Origin: Chondrosia reniformis
Lineage: Eukaryota; Porifera; Demospongiae; Chondrillida; Chondrillidae
Length of the DNA stretch: 64,000 nucleotides
Assembly (NCBI GenBank): GCA_947172415.1
Contig: OX359194.1
Location: 3,224,001-3,288,000, forward strand
Direction: 5' to 3'
This document shows, piece after piece, positions 1 through 12,396 of this stretch (position 1 is its first letter; the number at the start of each line of letters is the position of its first letter). The notes under the pieces are model-generated. The model was not told the DNA's origin, made no database searches, and saw only the letters and a list, made by a program, of their open reading frames with translations. Position numbers and translations under genes: made by a program.

Positions 1-55
1 TAAATGTTACACCACACAAATCAACTCTTCTACTTCTTTAGGGATTAAAGTCTTC

Positions 56-2097
56 TTAGAAGTGGCAAACAGTTATCCGAAATGAATAAGAATCTTTAAA
101 AAGCACAGAAAACTGTTTACTCTCCTTGTGGGACAAAGTGTTGTACATTTTGGTAGTGAGTTTGAAGACAGCCTTCAATTTACTAATGTGAAACATTTTT
201 GCATTAGTGCATTTGCAGTCTTAATAGGATTGAGCCCACATAATGAAGGCCTTGTATAAGTAGTGTACTCATGGTATATGACTGCTTGCAGTAATGTGTA
301 CATTATGGCAATGAGTACAGTTTGATTACCTCACATTGTCTTGTGGATATACTCATAAACTGAGCAATATTTTCAAAAGCATCATTTAAGGTAATTGGCT
401 GTACTTGGTTCTAAATGGAATGTCAAATGTAGAATGAACAGTACATATGTATTGTCATTATTATTAGACTACACATGCATACAAAAATAAATGCATATAA
501 AATGCCTACCAGTATAGGGTTATCTACATTAAAATCAACTCCCATGTTAATTTTTCTAAGGACTATTTGAGAGTCATAAGCTACGTACGTAGTTCCGGCC
601 TCAAACTTATAATTAATTTGAAACATACTATGTACATATGTATATGAGTACACTTTGCTTTGCAGTTATAGTAGTGGCCCAGTGATGGTGTGTTGGTGGC
701 AGTGGGCATACGTAGGTTACATTCACAGCTGCTACTAATTAATTTCAATGATCAGCAATTTAATAAGAGACTTAAAATACGTAGCTGGTATATGCACGTA
801 TGCATGTGTGATTATCACTTGAATCAGAGACTTCTAGCTGCTACCAAAGATACATACGTATTTACTTTATCAATTTTTATTAATATAATATACATTATGA
901 TTACTTAAAGCTGAATATTGTAAATGATATACAGTAAAACCTCTATTAACGGACACTCCCAATAGTGGACAGTCTCCGTATAACGGACAGCATGCAATGT
1001 ACCAACTTATTTTTATATACGATTAGTACATTAGCAACTCCTGAAAAGCGGACAACCTCTGAATTCTGGATAACGGACACTCTGCCCGATCCCAAGGACT
1101 TTTTGTAATACAAAAAAACTCTTTTAACGGACAAAGAGGGCCTTATCTAGCTACGGTTGCAGTCAGAAAACTGCACAATTTCCGTATACGTAACGAGGGA
1201 CGCCTTTCACTAAGTATTGATGGAGCTGTTAACGAAGTAAAAGCGTCCTATCGACTAATCTTGAATGTACTAACGAAGTAATGTACGTACGGCTGAACTC
1301 GTTTCAGATAGCATTGTACGTATGCAGATATAGAGCTTTTATTATGAAAACCTCTCAGTAAAGGGCAACCTTATGAATAGTGGACAAGTCCCTTTGCATC
1401 AACTTGTCTGTTATTGAGAGGTTTCACTGTATAGGTTCAGTTATTTTGAGATTAAGTTCATATGAAGTCAACAAGATAGTTAGCATAAATAGTCAAAATG
1501 GAAGGAAATGATAAGATGCACAAATATTTTTCATATTGACAGCCTTATTAGTGGAAATACATCAAAGAGGTAAATTTCTACTGCATATACAGAGATCAAA
1601 GCCTGATCAATATGTTGGTTAAATTTTGTACTACATATACGTTATTGACATGTATTTGGATAAATATTACAAACTACCACATAGAACATATTCTCCCACA
1701 TATACACGTAAAATAGAAATTATATTGCTATGACTACACCAACAAGATGACTGTTCATCCACGATTTTGATTGTAGCGAATGGTACTACAGGTTTAGAAC
1801 TACTAAAACATTCGATATATTGAAGGTTGGAATCCAGTCTGAGCTCAGATCTAGCAATAAATGTGCATACCGAAACTGATTTGAGAGGTTGTTGAGGTTT
1901 AGGCCACTTAATACTTCTTACTCGGGCCCTCTTGAATGCGTCTTTGCCTATTCTACCACTACGGCACAGAGCACAAGTCATCCAGTCGTCTCCCTGGAGG
2001 AATAAGGAGTTTGTGAAATGTAGACTAAATGCAAATTAATTAATTGGATAAAAATCGCGACCACTCTATTTATGTTAATAGATCAACTCACGTCCAT
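56..2097 (-). CDS. Unrecognised five-exon gene, about 150 aa, divergent from the GLTP-family gene
   Basis: Exons on the minus strand are 2092-2097 (ATG GAC, then a strong GTGAGT donor), 1871-1993 (acceptor TTCCTCCAG), 510-605, 335-398 and 56-219 with a TAA stop. The phases agree throughout and the total is 453 nt. The protein opens MDGDDWMTCALCRSGRIG and ends SYSFRITVCHF. I do not recognise a family and see no signal peptide or membrane segment. A CxxC pair sits near residue 9. The 1.27-kb intron between exons 2 and 3 contains a pogo-like MITE. The start codon lies about 200 bp from that of the next gene on the other strand, which suggests a shared promoter. The exon 3 acceptor (TTATAAG) and exon 4 donor (GTGAGG) are the weakest joins. 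Alternative splice choices exist. Confidence 0.5.
932..1429. mobile_element. Pogo/Tigger-type MITE in an intron
   Basis: About 498 bp bounded by imperfect inverted termini (CAGTAAAACCTCTATTAACGG on the left; on the right, read inward, CAGTGAAACCTCTCAATAAC) with TA on both flanks at 930-931 and 1430-1431. The interior repeats the theme AACGGACA and ATAGTGGACA near both ends. The terminus resembles pogo/Tigger-type elements. No transposase is present, so it is non-autonomous. It lies in the large intron of the minus-strand gene. Confidence 0.7.
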
Positions 2098-2294
2098 AAT
2101 CTCTCTGCAATTATGTTATCAAGTTATTGGTTGAGGTGCAGTGTGCAATTGCGTCCTAAGCGCTTGCTAGAATGCTAGAATCATTGGAGCCGAGATTGGA
2201 GCAGGAATGTTGCCATTTTTCCATAGGTGTGAAGATTCATCCAATCAAATCCTACTTTCAATAAGTTGCGCAATGATGCATAGTTGAACAAAAG
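2098..2294. promoter_or_regulatory. Putative bidirectional promoter
   Basis: The 197 bp between two divergent start codons holds no open frame of note and must carry the promoters and 5' leaders of both genes. I see no TATA box at a convincing distance. The call rests on the head-to-head arrangement only. Confidence 0.45.
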
Positions 2295-5200
2295 ATGGCT
2301 GCTTCGATATCGACGGGACATCAACCGAGCGAAAGTCTTAGTCTTGGGAAGGTACCTACAAAGAATTAAGTACCTATAATTATTGCTAAAACTGGACATA
2401 TCAATATTAATTTTCAAGAGAGCATTTCGTAGCCGTACTCCTACAAACGAAATTTGAGTTTACGTACAATACAACAATTGCGTACTGATTGATAATAAGT
2501 TCCCTTCATCGAAATAAGCACCATTTCTGTTTATGAATCACTTTTGGTCGCATAGTTGTCATTGTTTCGTATTGGACGATTTGATATTTTGGAATTTCTT
2601 GAAGTACGGTGATATTGTTGACCATTTGACTAGTAGCAACCCCATAGTGATGGTTGGTGCATGCGATGCCAACCTGTCGTCTGTTATAACCGCCGTTTGT
2701 ATCCCATTGTAGCTCTTTTCCAACTTTAAAGAATGTCTTCCGAAAAATGAGGATATCGAAACGGACGATTTTGTAGTCGCTTGCAAATCTGTTTTACCTC
2801 TGTTGGGCTGTTTTGGAATCATTATGAAACCAGTTGTTTCAGATATATCAGAAAAAGTCGATTACCTTGTCAAATATAGACAAAGCAATAATGGTAAGTA
2901 ATGATATGATACATAACCGGATATACCTATTATGTTGCCTAATTTCGAATATAATGTATACCTGCATAAGACATGTACAATACCTCACTAGCTAATACTC
3001 AATATATTACCTTATACCTAATGTGTAACTTCATATTTGATACTTGACCAAGATTTATTTTAAAGGGCATCCCCTTGGAATTGAATTGTCAATCTTTTAT
3101 AGCAAACAAAGGCACTAAATAAGGTTGCACCCTCAGAATGTTTTTATATTGTATTTTCCCCTTGTGGTATTTTCAAGTGACACCCTGGTGACAGATAAAG
3201 TCCTACTACATTATGTGTGTAATTTAATTTTTCTTGATTATAAAAAATATACAATGGACCTAAAGTATGAATGACATGAATGTAAGGGAACTTAAGACAA
3301 CATACCTGAATATATTTCCTATACGTAAAGTACTTTTGACTAAGGGTAAAGCCATATATACTTTTGGATGAGTCTATTTTTCTTGCTTCACAGATGCATA
3401 CGTACATATGTATATACATGGTTACAGTGTGATTCACATGAAATGATCATTGTGACATTATATGCATACAGAACTGAAACCAGCAGGGGTAGCCCAACTA
3501 ATTAGAGGGTTTAAATCATATTAAGAGTTGACTAGTAGTACAGTTTATGTTGGTTATGTACACTTAAGCATAACCTCATATCTTATATACGGTTAGTGAT
3601 TTAGTAAAATCTCCTTATTAAATCACAATTTTGTTCATTCCTGAATGCCTTTGTCATAATTGACACTGCAAGCCAAAATGTACGTGCTTGATCCTTACTG
3701 TATCTATCATCACCGTCATCTTTTGGATTGTATCATCTTTTGACTCTTTGAGTGACTCTCCCTGATGAGAACCCTGAGGGTTGAAAACTGTGACCAGAAT
3801 TTAAACCAAACTACATTATTAGATGTTCAAAGAATCAAAAGATGTGCTCAATACAGATAGAAGGAATCCTAGCTTATTATTTATTATCACCCTCAATACA
3901 TTTTACATTCACACCCTTTTCTGGGCCTCTAACTTGACTCACATAATTAGCACATTTGTATTAAACAAGTATATCATATGTCTAAGAGAATACCAGCAAG
4001 ACCATAGCATATATATAATCAAGTTCTAACTGAAGAAAAGACTTTTAGTCAAGGAAAATGTACGTATGTGTAAACATTGGAATAGATTTTTCTAATAATT
4101 CTGAAATATTAAAGTTAATTCCCGGAATCCTCTGGCAAATGAGTATCCTTTGAAATTTGAATGCACAAGTTCTTCAGCATTGTGCATTGCTAGTGGTAGT
4201 AGCATTCAGCTTCATTGGAACCATTTTATGATGAAGGGTGTATGAAAGTCTAATTGATCAAGTCTCTATAGATTATGCTGTACATGAGGTAAATATATAG
4301 GAATATGTATATACTAGCTATGTAATAAATATGTTTCTGCTAATTATGTGTAGTGTTTATTGAAAATGGTTATGAAAGTGTTTTTCAGCTGTATGCCCCT
4401 TTTATCTTAGAAATACACAATTTACTTTCAATTCTGAGTTTATTCAACTACACTCCTTCATTTTCATTTCAATAGTCATCTTAATAATCTTTTAAATTTC
4501 AGTGAATGTACACATGTGAGTGTGTATTATCTGTATGGTAACAGGCACATGTATTAAGTCCTCTATAAAATTACTATAATGAACTTCATGATAGTCAAGT
4601 TAGTCGTTTTTGCTCTAATTAGGTGAAAAATATTCAACAGTGAAAGGTCTAGTGCAGGTAAGACATGTGTGGATTTTATATTAAGTACGTATATAGAAAA
4701 TTTAAATAGTGCATATGTATATACGTAGGAATATGACAAAATTAATACTTTTGAAAATTCTTTCTTTGGTTGTTGGGATGAGGGTTATGACGTACCAATG
4801 TGGTTAAGTGAAGAAAGACATACACAACAGATTAATCTCACACCTAGCCAAGTAATCCTAATGTACTGTATAGCACCTTTTGCTATTGTAATAGGCAGGG
4901 AGATAGAAGTATATTTTTATTACAATCTCACAACTTCCAGAATATTATACAAATTATACATACGTATGTAATGTTATATACCATTAGTCTTTAACAGTAT
5001 ATATATTATGTTGCAATCTTTTGCCATGTGAAAAGTGGATCATGTGATCTACTTTGTAGACGTTACTCTGCTACATGAATGTTGTATACTGAAATTCCAC
5101 TCCATGTCATTTTTTAATGCAGAATCCAATTATGTATAGGCTTCCCTAAATAAGCCCACTGCATATGTTTTATTATGGTTTATCATTTGACTGTTGGACC

Positions 5201-7935
5201 TGCTAGTGATGCAAGTTTGCTGAACCTCCATAGATGGTTTTACCAAACTGTGGTTCATCATTTATTGTATGAAATAACATTGTGGCTATGTAAGTATTTT
5301 TTAATTATATAGCTCTTTTTAATATGTAGTTTGAAGTCTCGCATGAAATTTATAAACATAACAAGGAATTTGGTCATCGTACAGGTTGTTACATTTTAAA
5401 TGGACTCCTATGGGCCTTAGGTTAGTATGCATGACAATGAAATTACATTTCTAAATATATACAAAAATTCTCTTTCTAGCACACTTATTGGAGGAGATAG
5501 GTACATGAACCATCCTTTCTAAGAGTGATGCTGTACAGCAAATTTGATTATGTTTATGTGTTGTATACACATACATGCTATGTACAAATATAGTCAATTA
5601 AATTAAAGATAGCTAATGGCTGTAAGTATTAAGCCATATATTTTAATGATTAAAAAGGGTCCAGATTGTTTTATAACTACTCATTTCTTCAGAGGGTATG
5701 TAGGTATTAAAGAGGTTTGCATAGGTATATAGGAGTAAGGGGTCAATGGATAATAAGGTACAGTGTCCTAATTACGTATAAGTGCTGTAATATAATCATA
5801 TCAGTGCATATCCAACCATGCAACCTCAACTACAGCAGCTACCTATTATCCATCACTGGCTAATAGTGAATGGACTGAGAGATATCCAATTGCATTGAAA
5901 AATGTATTAATTTTCCCAATGATTCTGAAGGCATATAAGCTTGCTTTTGGCTATATATTCTAGATAGTTGTGTAATTAGGTGGTTGCTAGGAGGTTGTAA
6001 AATGGTTACTGGGAGGTTGTTAGGTGGTTGCTGGGAGGTTGTTAGGTGATTGCTAGGAGGTTGTAAAATGATTGCTGGGAGGTTCTTAGGTGGTTGCTAG
6101 TCATCTCCTTATAAATCAGACTTGCCTATTATGCAACTACTTCTTCTGTATGAATTACATCTAAAACAACATATTCCAAAAACTGTGGTTATCATTGATT
6201 TCCTATAAATCTAGGGCATATAAATACATGTCTGTATTCATTTGCTAAAGTTTGTCACTGTCGTAAATATATGCACAGTGCATGCATAAGTGCATGAATA
6301 TTATTAATCTACCTTTAGCTTTATTTATGTAGAATTTATGCATTACTTTTTTGACTATTTATCTGAGATAAAGGAAGATTGCAATACTCTTTACTACTGT
6401 GCAACCAGAGCTTATGAGTTAGTTAAAGTTGTTGAGAACTTGCTACATACACTTCATATCTCAACAAAATATTTAGCTTGCTCAAAGAGTAAATATTATA
6501 CTTTTAATGAACTTATTTGTTATATTAATGGGGTTATATGATTATCTGATTTTGGAGATTTAAAGATTAATATTCATAAAATAACTCTATTTAAGTTGTT
6601 ACCATAATCCTTTTTGTGGTACAGTATATTTGCTACAGCATTCCTTATCTGTATACCAACTGGCCACAAGTTACATGCCTACCCTTATCTTTAGAATTAT
6701 TGTATGTGGATCTTTTAGTAATTGAGAGCATATGATTAAGATGTAAATTGTGCTTTTCTTCTGAGCAACTGTTTGTGACCTTTGGGTCTTCATCAGTGAC
6801 TTCTGCTTGGGACCAGGACAGGTTATCTGACAGTGAGATGAAATGGAACAGGATGAGGGTTAGGTAGCTCCATAAGTGTCCATAAGTGGAATTGGTGGGA
6901 TTATAAAGAGACATCTGTAAGTATGAAGATCATCTCTCTGTCACTAAAGAGTCTGGAATTGGAATGTTCTATATACGTACCAAGAAAGCTAAACCAAATT
7001 GCTTCTTTTAATGCTCTAAATTATTGGAAATGTATACCATATTAACTAATAAGCTTGATAAAGCTTTTATCCCGTGCATATCTAATCTTCCATATGTAAC
7101 AGTACTACCTTTGCCTGTGTGTATATATACAATAGGAAAGTGGTGATGAATACATTTTATATGTGTATAGGCCTTTCCTATGAAAGTGAACTATATGAGG
7201 GTGTTTAACAATAGACCTATGTACCTATATCAATGTGTCTATGAAACAGTGACCACAATTTTCTTTTAGAAATTCTCTGGCACGTTACCACAATTGGTTG
7301 GTGAGGAAGACAGCTTATTTTATAATGAATTTTCTACCCTCTAAGTCTTCTCTGCTACAGCATATAGAAGGAACAGAAAATGACATAAAGCAACAGTGCA
7401 GGTACATCATGCAGATAGAAAAAAAGGTTGTATTATTCAATTATGTAATTTTTGTCATTTACATTCAATATATACATATTTGTAAGTACATAGCCTTTGG
7501 AGTTAAAACTGTATTTATACTCATCACCATTATTATGTTTATTTTCAGACTGCACAATGTGACATTAAAATGACAATTTCTTCTATACTTGGCAAACAGG
7601 TTGATGTATCAAATTAATCATGATCAACCCTTTTTATCCTGTGGAAAAACTGTAGAAATGTGTCTTACTATAGGATACATTGGTGTTTATTTAAAGCAGT
7701 CACTTCAATTGAGCTCCACAATTTGCACCTTATAATCAACAACAATGGTTGCATTTGAGTCTATACACATTGACAGTTGTGTATTAACATACAAATTGTT
7801 ACATTTTTAAGAACTTCACTGTCATGTATCCGTATGTTCATTATCTTCTTCAGGCAAGGAGTTCCAATTATAAAGAAAGTCCATAAATACATCAGTAACC
7901 TCTATGAGGAGTACAATTTACATGGTAAAGTCTAA
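2295..7935 (+). CDS. Glycolipid transfer protein family, CPTP-like sphingolipid transfer protein
   Basis: Seven exons with matching phases: 2295-2351, 2713-2893, 4623-4657, 5330-5420, 6333-6417, 7270-7401 and 7854-7935 (TAA). Together they encode 220 aa, close to human GLTP (209) and CPTP (214). GLTP-fold proteins are cytosolic and carry a single sphingolipid between membranes. Recognisable segments are KLFSNFKECLP (19-29), VSDISEKVDYL (61-71), TGCYILNGLLWALEF (109-123), ENSLARYHNWLVRK (150-163) and the tail YEEYNLHGKV (211-220). Asp63 and Lys67 match the D-xxx-K pair of CPTP (Asp56, Lys60) rather than the D-xxx-N of GLTP, and His157 matches the conserved headgroup histidine. A gapless alignment places Tyr112 and Gly116 where CPTP has its phosphate-binding Arg106 and Arg110, so the ligand may not be ceramide-1-phosphate. 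Exon 3 is only 35 nt. CPTP numbering is from memory. Confidence 0.88.
5975..6103. repeat. Short GGTTGCT(A/G)GGAGGTTGT minisatellite
   Basis: About six imperfect copies of a 21-22 bp unit containing GGTGGTTGCTRGGAGGTTGT lie in the intron between exons 4 and 5 of the GLTP-family gene. The copies alternate GGTGGTTGC with AAATGGTTAC/ATTGC variants. I see no coding content. Confidence 0.75.
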
Positions 7936-9232
7936 AAATTTAACCTCTAGCTCCTCTCTTAGGTATCTGTATATTGGGATTACTGTTACTGTACAATAGT
8001 GTATTTTATTATTTATTATAAAACACAAGTATTTATTTAATAATTGATTTTATTTCAAGTTACATATGTTCATTCAGCAACATTTGTTATGAAATTAACC
8101 CCTAATTTTTAATTAAAATAGAGCACTTTATGATCTAAAGGCAATACTTTGATTATGTATTGTACTCCAAATCAAATCTAATAAAACAGAAAAGCTATCT
8201 ACATGGCTTAACCATTTTTCAAATAGCAAAGGGGAAACTCTGCTATACAGTTCATTGCACTCCCCAGAATGTACCAAAGTGTGCATGGGCTATATGTATA
8301 TAACACCAGAGCCAAATGCATGATTATCAGAGAGTCTAAGTAGGGATGGCTGAAAAAAAACATGCCCCTATCCAATGTATTATCAATTAACACCTCAAAA
8401 ATCAACAACGATAGGGTTTTCGGTCGCATTCAAATGTTTGCATGCTTTTCTAAATGCCAAAACATGTTTCGGTGCTCTACAATCTTTGCAAAGTGGTTAA
8501 ACCAAAATAGGCCAAATTCTGAAATTCTTCATTTTTTCTTCTTTTTCCAAATGAGCTAGTGTAACATGCAAATTTACACAGGTACATGCAAGGACTAAAT
8601 TGTCATTAATTATAATGTTTCCGAACTAGGGAATAGGCTACCCTAGATTACAACGCTCTATCCAAAGTGTGTTACTTTTGAAGGTGCCAAATACAGGGCC
8701 TCTTCAAACGCCATTTGGATCACCAGTAATACACAGCAGCCATTTGCACTAATGACGTTGCCACTAACTTCCACATTGGGCACTTACTGCCTATCTTTGT
8801 GTTTGTAGGGGTTGATGGATGGAATCTTGATTTTGCATTTCAAATGACACCTAGCACTGCTGTTTAAACCTTTGACAACATGCGAGTGTATAAACCATTT
8901 AGGTGTTCTGTAATTTTTCCTGTTTAGGGAATCTCAGACAGTACTTTAAAGCAGAGTTTTAACAGCACTAAATGTACATTATAGATTCTGGTATGCAAAG
9001 TTAATGTATGGTGAGAGATAGGGGAAATATGAGTGAGCATCAAAACTCTGGATATGTTTTGTGCATGTCAATGAATGCTGAGACCCGTTTTTAGCTTATA
9101 TAATATCTGTGTATTTGATAGAATTATATATGTACAGCACTAAAATACTGGTAGCCCTAACCCTTACCCTACTGTTTTTAACATTTTTGTCTATAATATA
9201 CATTTCTTTATTCACAATGTAGATTGTGATGT
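7936..9232. other. Intergenic stretch, no supported gene
   Basis: Downstream of the GLTP-family gene there are only short open frames in both strands, without splice-consistent neighbours or recognisable domains. I see no terminal inverted repeats here. Confidence 0.5.
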
Positions 9233-9940
9233 AGATGGTGTTGCAAAGCCGCAAGTTGCAAAGACGACGTTGCTTTGTTGATGGCCATACATTATATGTA
9301 TTTGTCAGGAAGCCATTTTCGTTATTCCGCTAATCCATTATTCCCTATTCCGCGTTTCTAATGGGTATGTAGGAGTTACGCAATCATTGAGGTATTTGTC
9401 ACGTCTATATGATCGATCGCCTGAGAATAATAATCAATCTCAGTAGAGTGGATTTCCAAGATTTTGTACACATTACCAAAACCCTGAGCCGTGAGCACCG
9501 TTTTAACCCTTAGCTGTCATCCATTTTGAAATGAAATATAAAAATGGCTGCTCGTTTGGAATGTGTCGGCATCAGCGCTAGGGAAAGGTGTTGATACTAG
9601 CTGAAGCTGAGATCGCTTACATAGAAGAAAACTGGAATGAAAATAAGAAAGCTTCTAATACTATGTGTGTGATTTATTGATACGAAATTTATTATTTCAT
9701 ATTTTGGCAATGCGCTACGAATGTTTTGAGAGTATTTTCGATTCGAATTTGTCAAGCGATTACGATGTTGATTGATTGTTAGTTAAATTCTATGGCCATA
9801 TTTGTCGATCAGACCTCCACCTCGAAGCCCCAAAGACGACATTGCTTTGTTGATGGCCATACGTTATATTTATTTGTCGGGAAGCCATTTTCGCTATTCC
9901 GCTATTTCGTTATTCCCTATTCCGCGTTTTAAAGACTCCA
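9233..9940. repeat. Pair of about 100-bp direct repeats
   Basis: The segment at about 9256-9355 (starting AAAGACGACGTTGCTTTGTT and ending CCCTATTCCGCGTTT) recurs in the same orientation at about 9832-9930 with roughly ten differences. The copies are about 575 bp apart. The sequence between them has no long open frame. A short frame at 9544 (ATGGCTGCTCG, followed by GTGTTG) could be a lone first exon, but no partner was found. The origin is unknown. Confidence 0.6.
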
Positions 9941-10524
9941 CTCCTTTAAAACCAACATAAAATCAAAATAAATTGGACAGTAGTGGCCGACGAAGATTGG
10001 TGCCCCTCGTAAAGCAGGACATGGAGCTAAAATTTGGAGCTCTATGATATTGGTATTTTGAAGAGTAAGGATGACCTGAAAACTTATATTCGCCGTATGT
10101 TTATGCAAACTGACCCCAGTGGCCATTTTTGTTGAGCAATCCCCACCATGCGCCACTGCGCATGCACAGCAGGGTGATATCATGCTAGACCTATATATTG
10201 ACTACTAATTAGGTAAAGAGTAGTTTTTATCTGGTCTTGACAGAGAAGCCTGAGCATTTGTGTCTTGTGTTGTGTTGTTGGCATTAACTGCCTTGGTGGG
10301 AGTTGGGTAAGGATTATTCTACCATTTATTTCTTTTCATGCGCATTTATTGTTATTTCCTTTTCTTTAGGATTTACTTATTCATTTTCGGTAAGGTAACA
10401 CGCGTAATTAGTATAGTCAGCGTCTTGTAACGGAAACCGTAATCCTTAATTTCAACACCTATTTACGAAAGACGTTATACACGCCTGTTTGTGTTGGATT
10501 TTAGTGTCGTAACTGCGACTAGAC

Positions 10525-10578
10525 ATGTCAAAGCTACAAGAAGTTTTACCAGCTCCAAAAATAAACAAAAGAGATGAG
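10525..10578 (+). CDS. Possible first coding exon of an unplaced gene
   Basis: The ATG at 10525 opens 18 codons (MSKLQEVLPAPKINKRDE) that end exactly at a strong GTGAGT donor. Upstream sequence is CG-richer than its surroundings and could be a promoter. No phase-0 partner exon was found downstream, where the DNA is filled with repeats including the long-TIR element, so the gene may be interrupted or non-functional. Confidence 0.35.
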
Positions 10579-11098
10579 GTGAGTAATGCTAACTGTCGTC
10601 CAAAACCATGTCGCAGAAAAAGATTTTAGGTGTTTCTAGTTTACCAAGCTCCACCGTGGTGCGCAAAAGTCTGCACTGCAGCTCTCTTTGTTAACTTTAT
10701 ATGTAGAGTAAAAATCAATTATCGGACACCATGTATTATCGGACGCTAGATCGTTTTAATCAGCAGACGAATCGACCAAGGTCTGCTATGATTTGAAAGG
10801 GCAGATGGTCCTAAACATTATCATTAAAAAGTTAATATCTGCCTCCTCATCTTCGTCGACACGAGCCCTAGCTTGAAAGACGCTGTCCGATAAAATATAT
10901 TATCGGACATTTTCATTTATTATCGGACGCCGGCTTGTACTTTGCACACGACCAAGGAATGAGAGAATTAGAGTAGTTAATCATATTGCAGACCCCACAT
11001 TTTACCGAACACAATCAAATAGCGGACGGCAAATAGTTACAAAATAACCATTTCGTTAAATAACCGTTTTGTTCAAAAGTAAAGACCTAAGCTATCTG
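10579..11098. other. Repeat-derived sequence with ATTATCGGAC motifs
   Basis: The word TTATCGGAC (or AGCGGAC) recurs at least five times in one orientation between about 10715 and 11030. It resembles the GGACA-rich ends of the pogo-type element at 932-1429. I could not find paired inverted ends, so this may be one decayed half of such an element. Confidence 0.4.
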
Positions 11099-11746
11099 TA
11101 GTCTCGCTTAGCCCAGACCGCTATCTCGCCTCCATATTTATATTATGACGTCACACGGTCGGCGAGATAGGGTCTGGTCAATTGCCTATACCATTTTTGT
11201 TCTGGCCCGAAGTGTTCCGGAAGTGGTAGGCGATGATAAACGCACTTCTAACGCATACGCTCTGATCAATCCTAACCGATGTCAGAGGGCTAATGCAAAT
11301 TGTAATGCTCCCTTTTCGGGTTAATAAACGATCAAAAATAATCGGTAGTGCTGCGTAGATGACGGATATGCCATAACCCGTCGGCAGAGAAACAAAGGTA
11401 TCCTTCCCGCTTACAAAGGCCTTAAAGGCTTCGATTTGCTTGTCCTTAAAGCTCCCAACACCAAACAATTTAGCAACGTCCACAAGAATTCCCGTAAGAT
11501 CACTAGATTTAGAAGTACTCATCTACTACGTAGATCGTATAGGACGATTTGCGGAGTTCACGTTACATACGCGTATCTCGTATGAATATAATTATTTCCA
11601 TGGTAACTGCATATTTAATGAGCCCCCAACTTCCGGGGGCCAGAACAAAAATGGTATAGGCAATTGACCAGACCCTATCTCGCCGACCGTGTGACGTCAT
11701 AATATAAATATGGAGGCGAGATAGCGGTCTGAGCTACGCGAGACTA
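11099..11746. mobile_element. Pack-MULE-like element, 110-bp TIRs, 9-bp target duplication
   Basis: Termini 11099-11208 and 11637-11746 are inverted copies of 110 bp with two mismatches, beginning TAGTCTCGC. The 9-bp word AGCTATCTG flanks the element at 11090-11098 and 11747-11755. Long TIRs plus a 9-bp duplication are the hallmark of Mutator-like elements (known for the family; assignment is inference). The interior carries the start of a RecQ-like helicase gene and no transposase, which is the Pack-MULE arrangement. The near-perfect arms imply recent movement. Confidence 0.8.
11178..11522 (-). pseudogene. Captured 5' fragment of a RecQ-like DNA helicase
   Basis: An open frame of 114 codons starts MSTSKSSDLTGILVDVAKLF inside the long-TIR element. 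It contains the RecQ entry pattern F-x4-F-x-x-x-Q-x-x-A-F-x-x-F-x-x-G-K-D (residues 21-40), a Walker A (LPTGYGIS) whose catalytic lysine is isoleucine, and motif Ia-like ISPLTS. After about residue 88 the frame runs into the left TIR and ends there. Helicase motifs II-VI are absent, so it cannot unwind DNA. The native ATG and about 110 bp of upstream sequence were captured too. A full-length parent gene should exist elsewhere. Confidence 0.8.
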
Positions 11747-11755
11747 AGCTATCTG

Positions 11756-12396
11756 ATGGTACAAGATTTGCAACAGTTGGCGGCCATTTAATATTGCGCA
11801 ATACCGCAACGATTAACTTTAGTTCGAAATGTAATCTTAGATGTGACGAAAGCAGGCTACAGCTACAGCCATTACCTAACTTTAGACAGTGCTTAAAATT
11901 TGGAATGCTATGTTTCCGATGTTTGATGAAGCTGCCCATTGACAGATAGTCCGAAAGGTCTAGCAAAAGAAGCAAGCCACCAGAAAACACACAATTAGAA
12001 CTTTGCAAATTAAACACTCGTAGATTGGTGTTGTTACATTGGTACTTGTTAGCATTATATGAAATGCTGCTCACTGTTTATGTAGGTGATACAGCGCTGT
12101 CCGTGTGATAGTGTCTGAACATTGCAATTGCATACTTACTCTACTTGTGTGACAGAGGTACAAGTACTGTCTGCACCATAGATATACGACTCCTTAAGGG
12201 ATTGGAGAGGAGATCACGTGATCTGAACGATGGTTGTTACGCTTCTGGTTCAACATAAGTTTACAATTGGAGAAAAATATTTGGCACATAAGGCAATGGC
12301 TGAGGTGCAGAGAGGCGATTTTGTTGTAGTAAAGTGCTCTTTATCGTTCGTTTTAGACAATGTGCATTCTCTGGATATATCGCAGGTATATATATT
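11756..12396. other. Intergenic; one weak exon candidate
   Basis: No family is recognised. A plus-strand frame from ATG at 12230 (MVVTLLVQHKFTIGEK...) runs to a possible donor after ATCGCAG near 12386, close to where the foldback element begins. Without a partner exon I do not call it a gene. Confidence 0.35.

Noticed and set aside
9233-9940. Solo long terminal repeats or a short LTR element
   Set aside because: The direct repeats are only about 100 bp, about 88 percent alike by eye, without TG...CA ends, primer-binding site or coding sequence between them.
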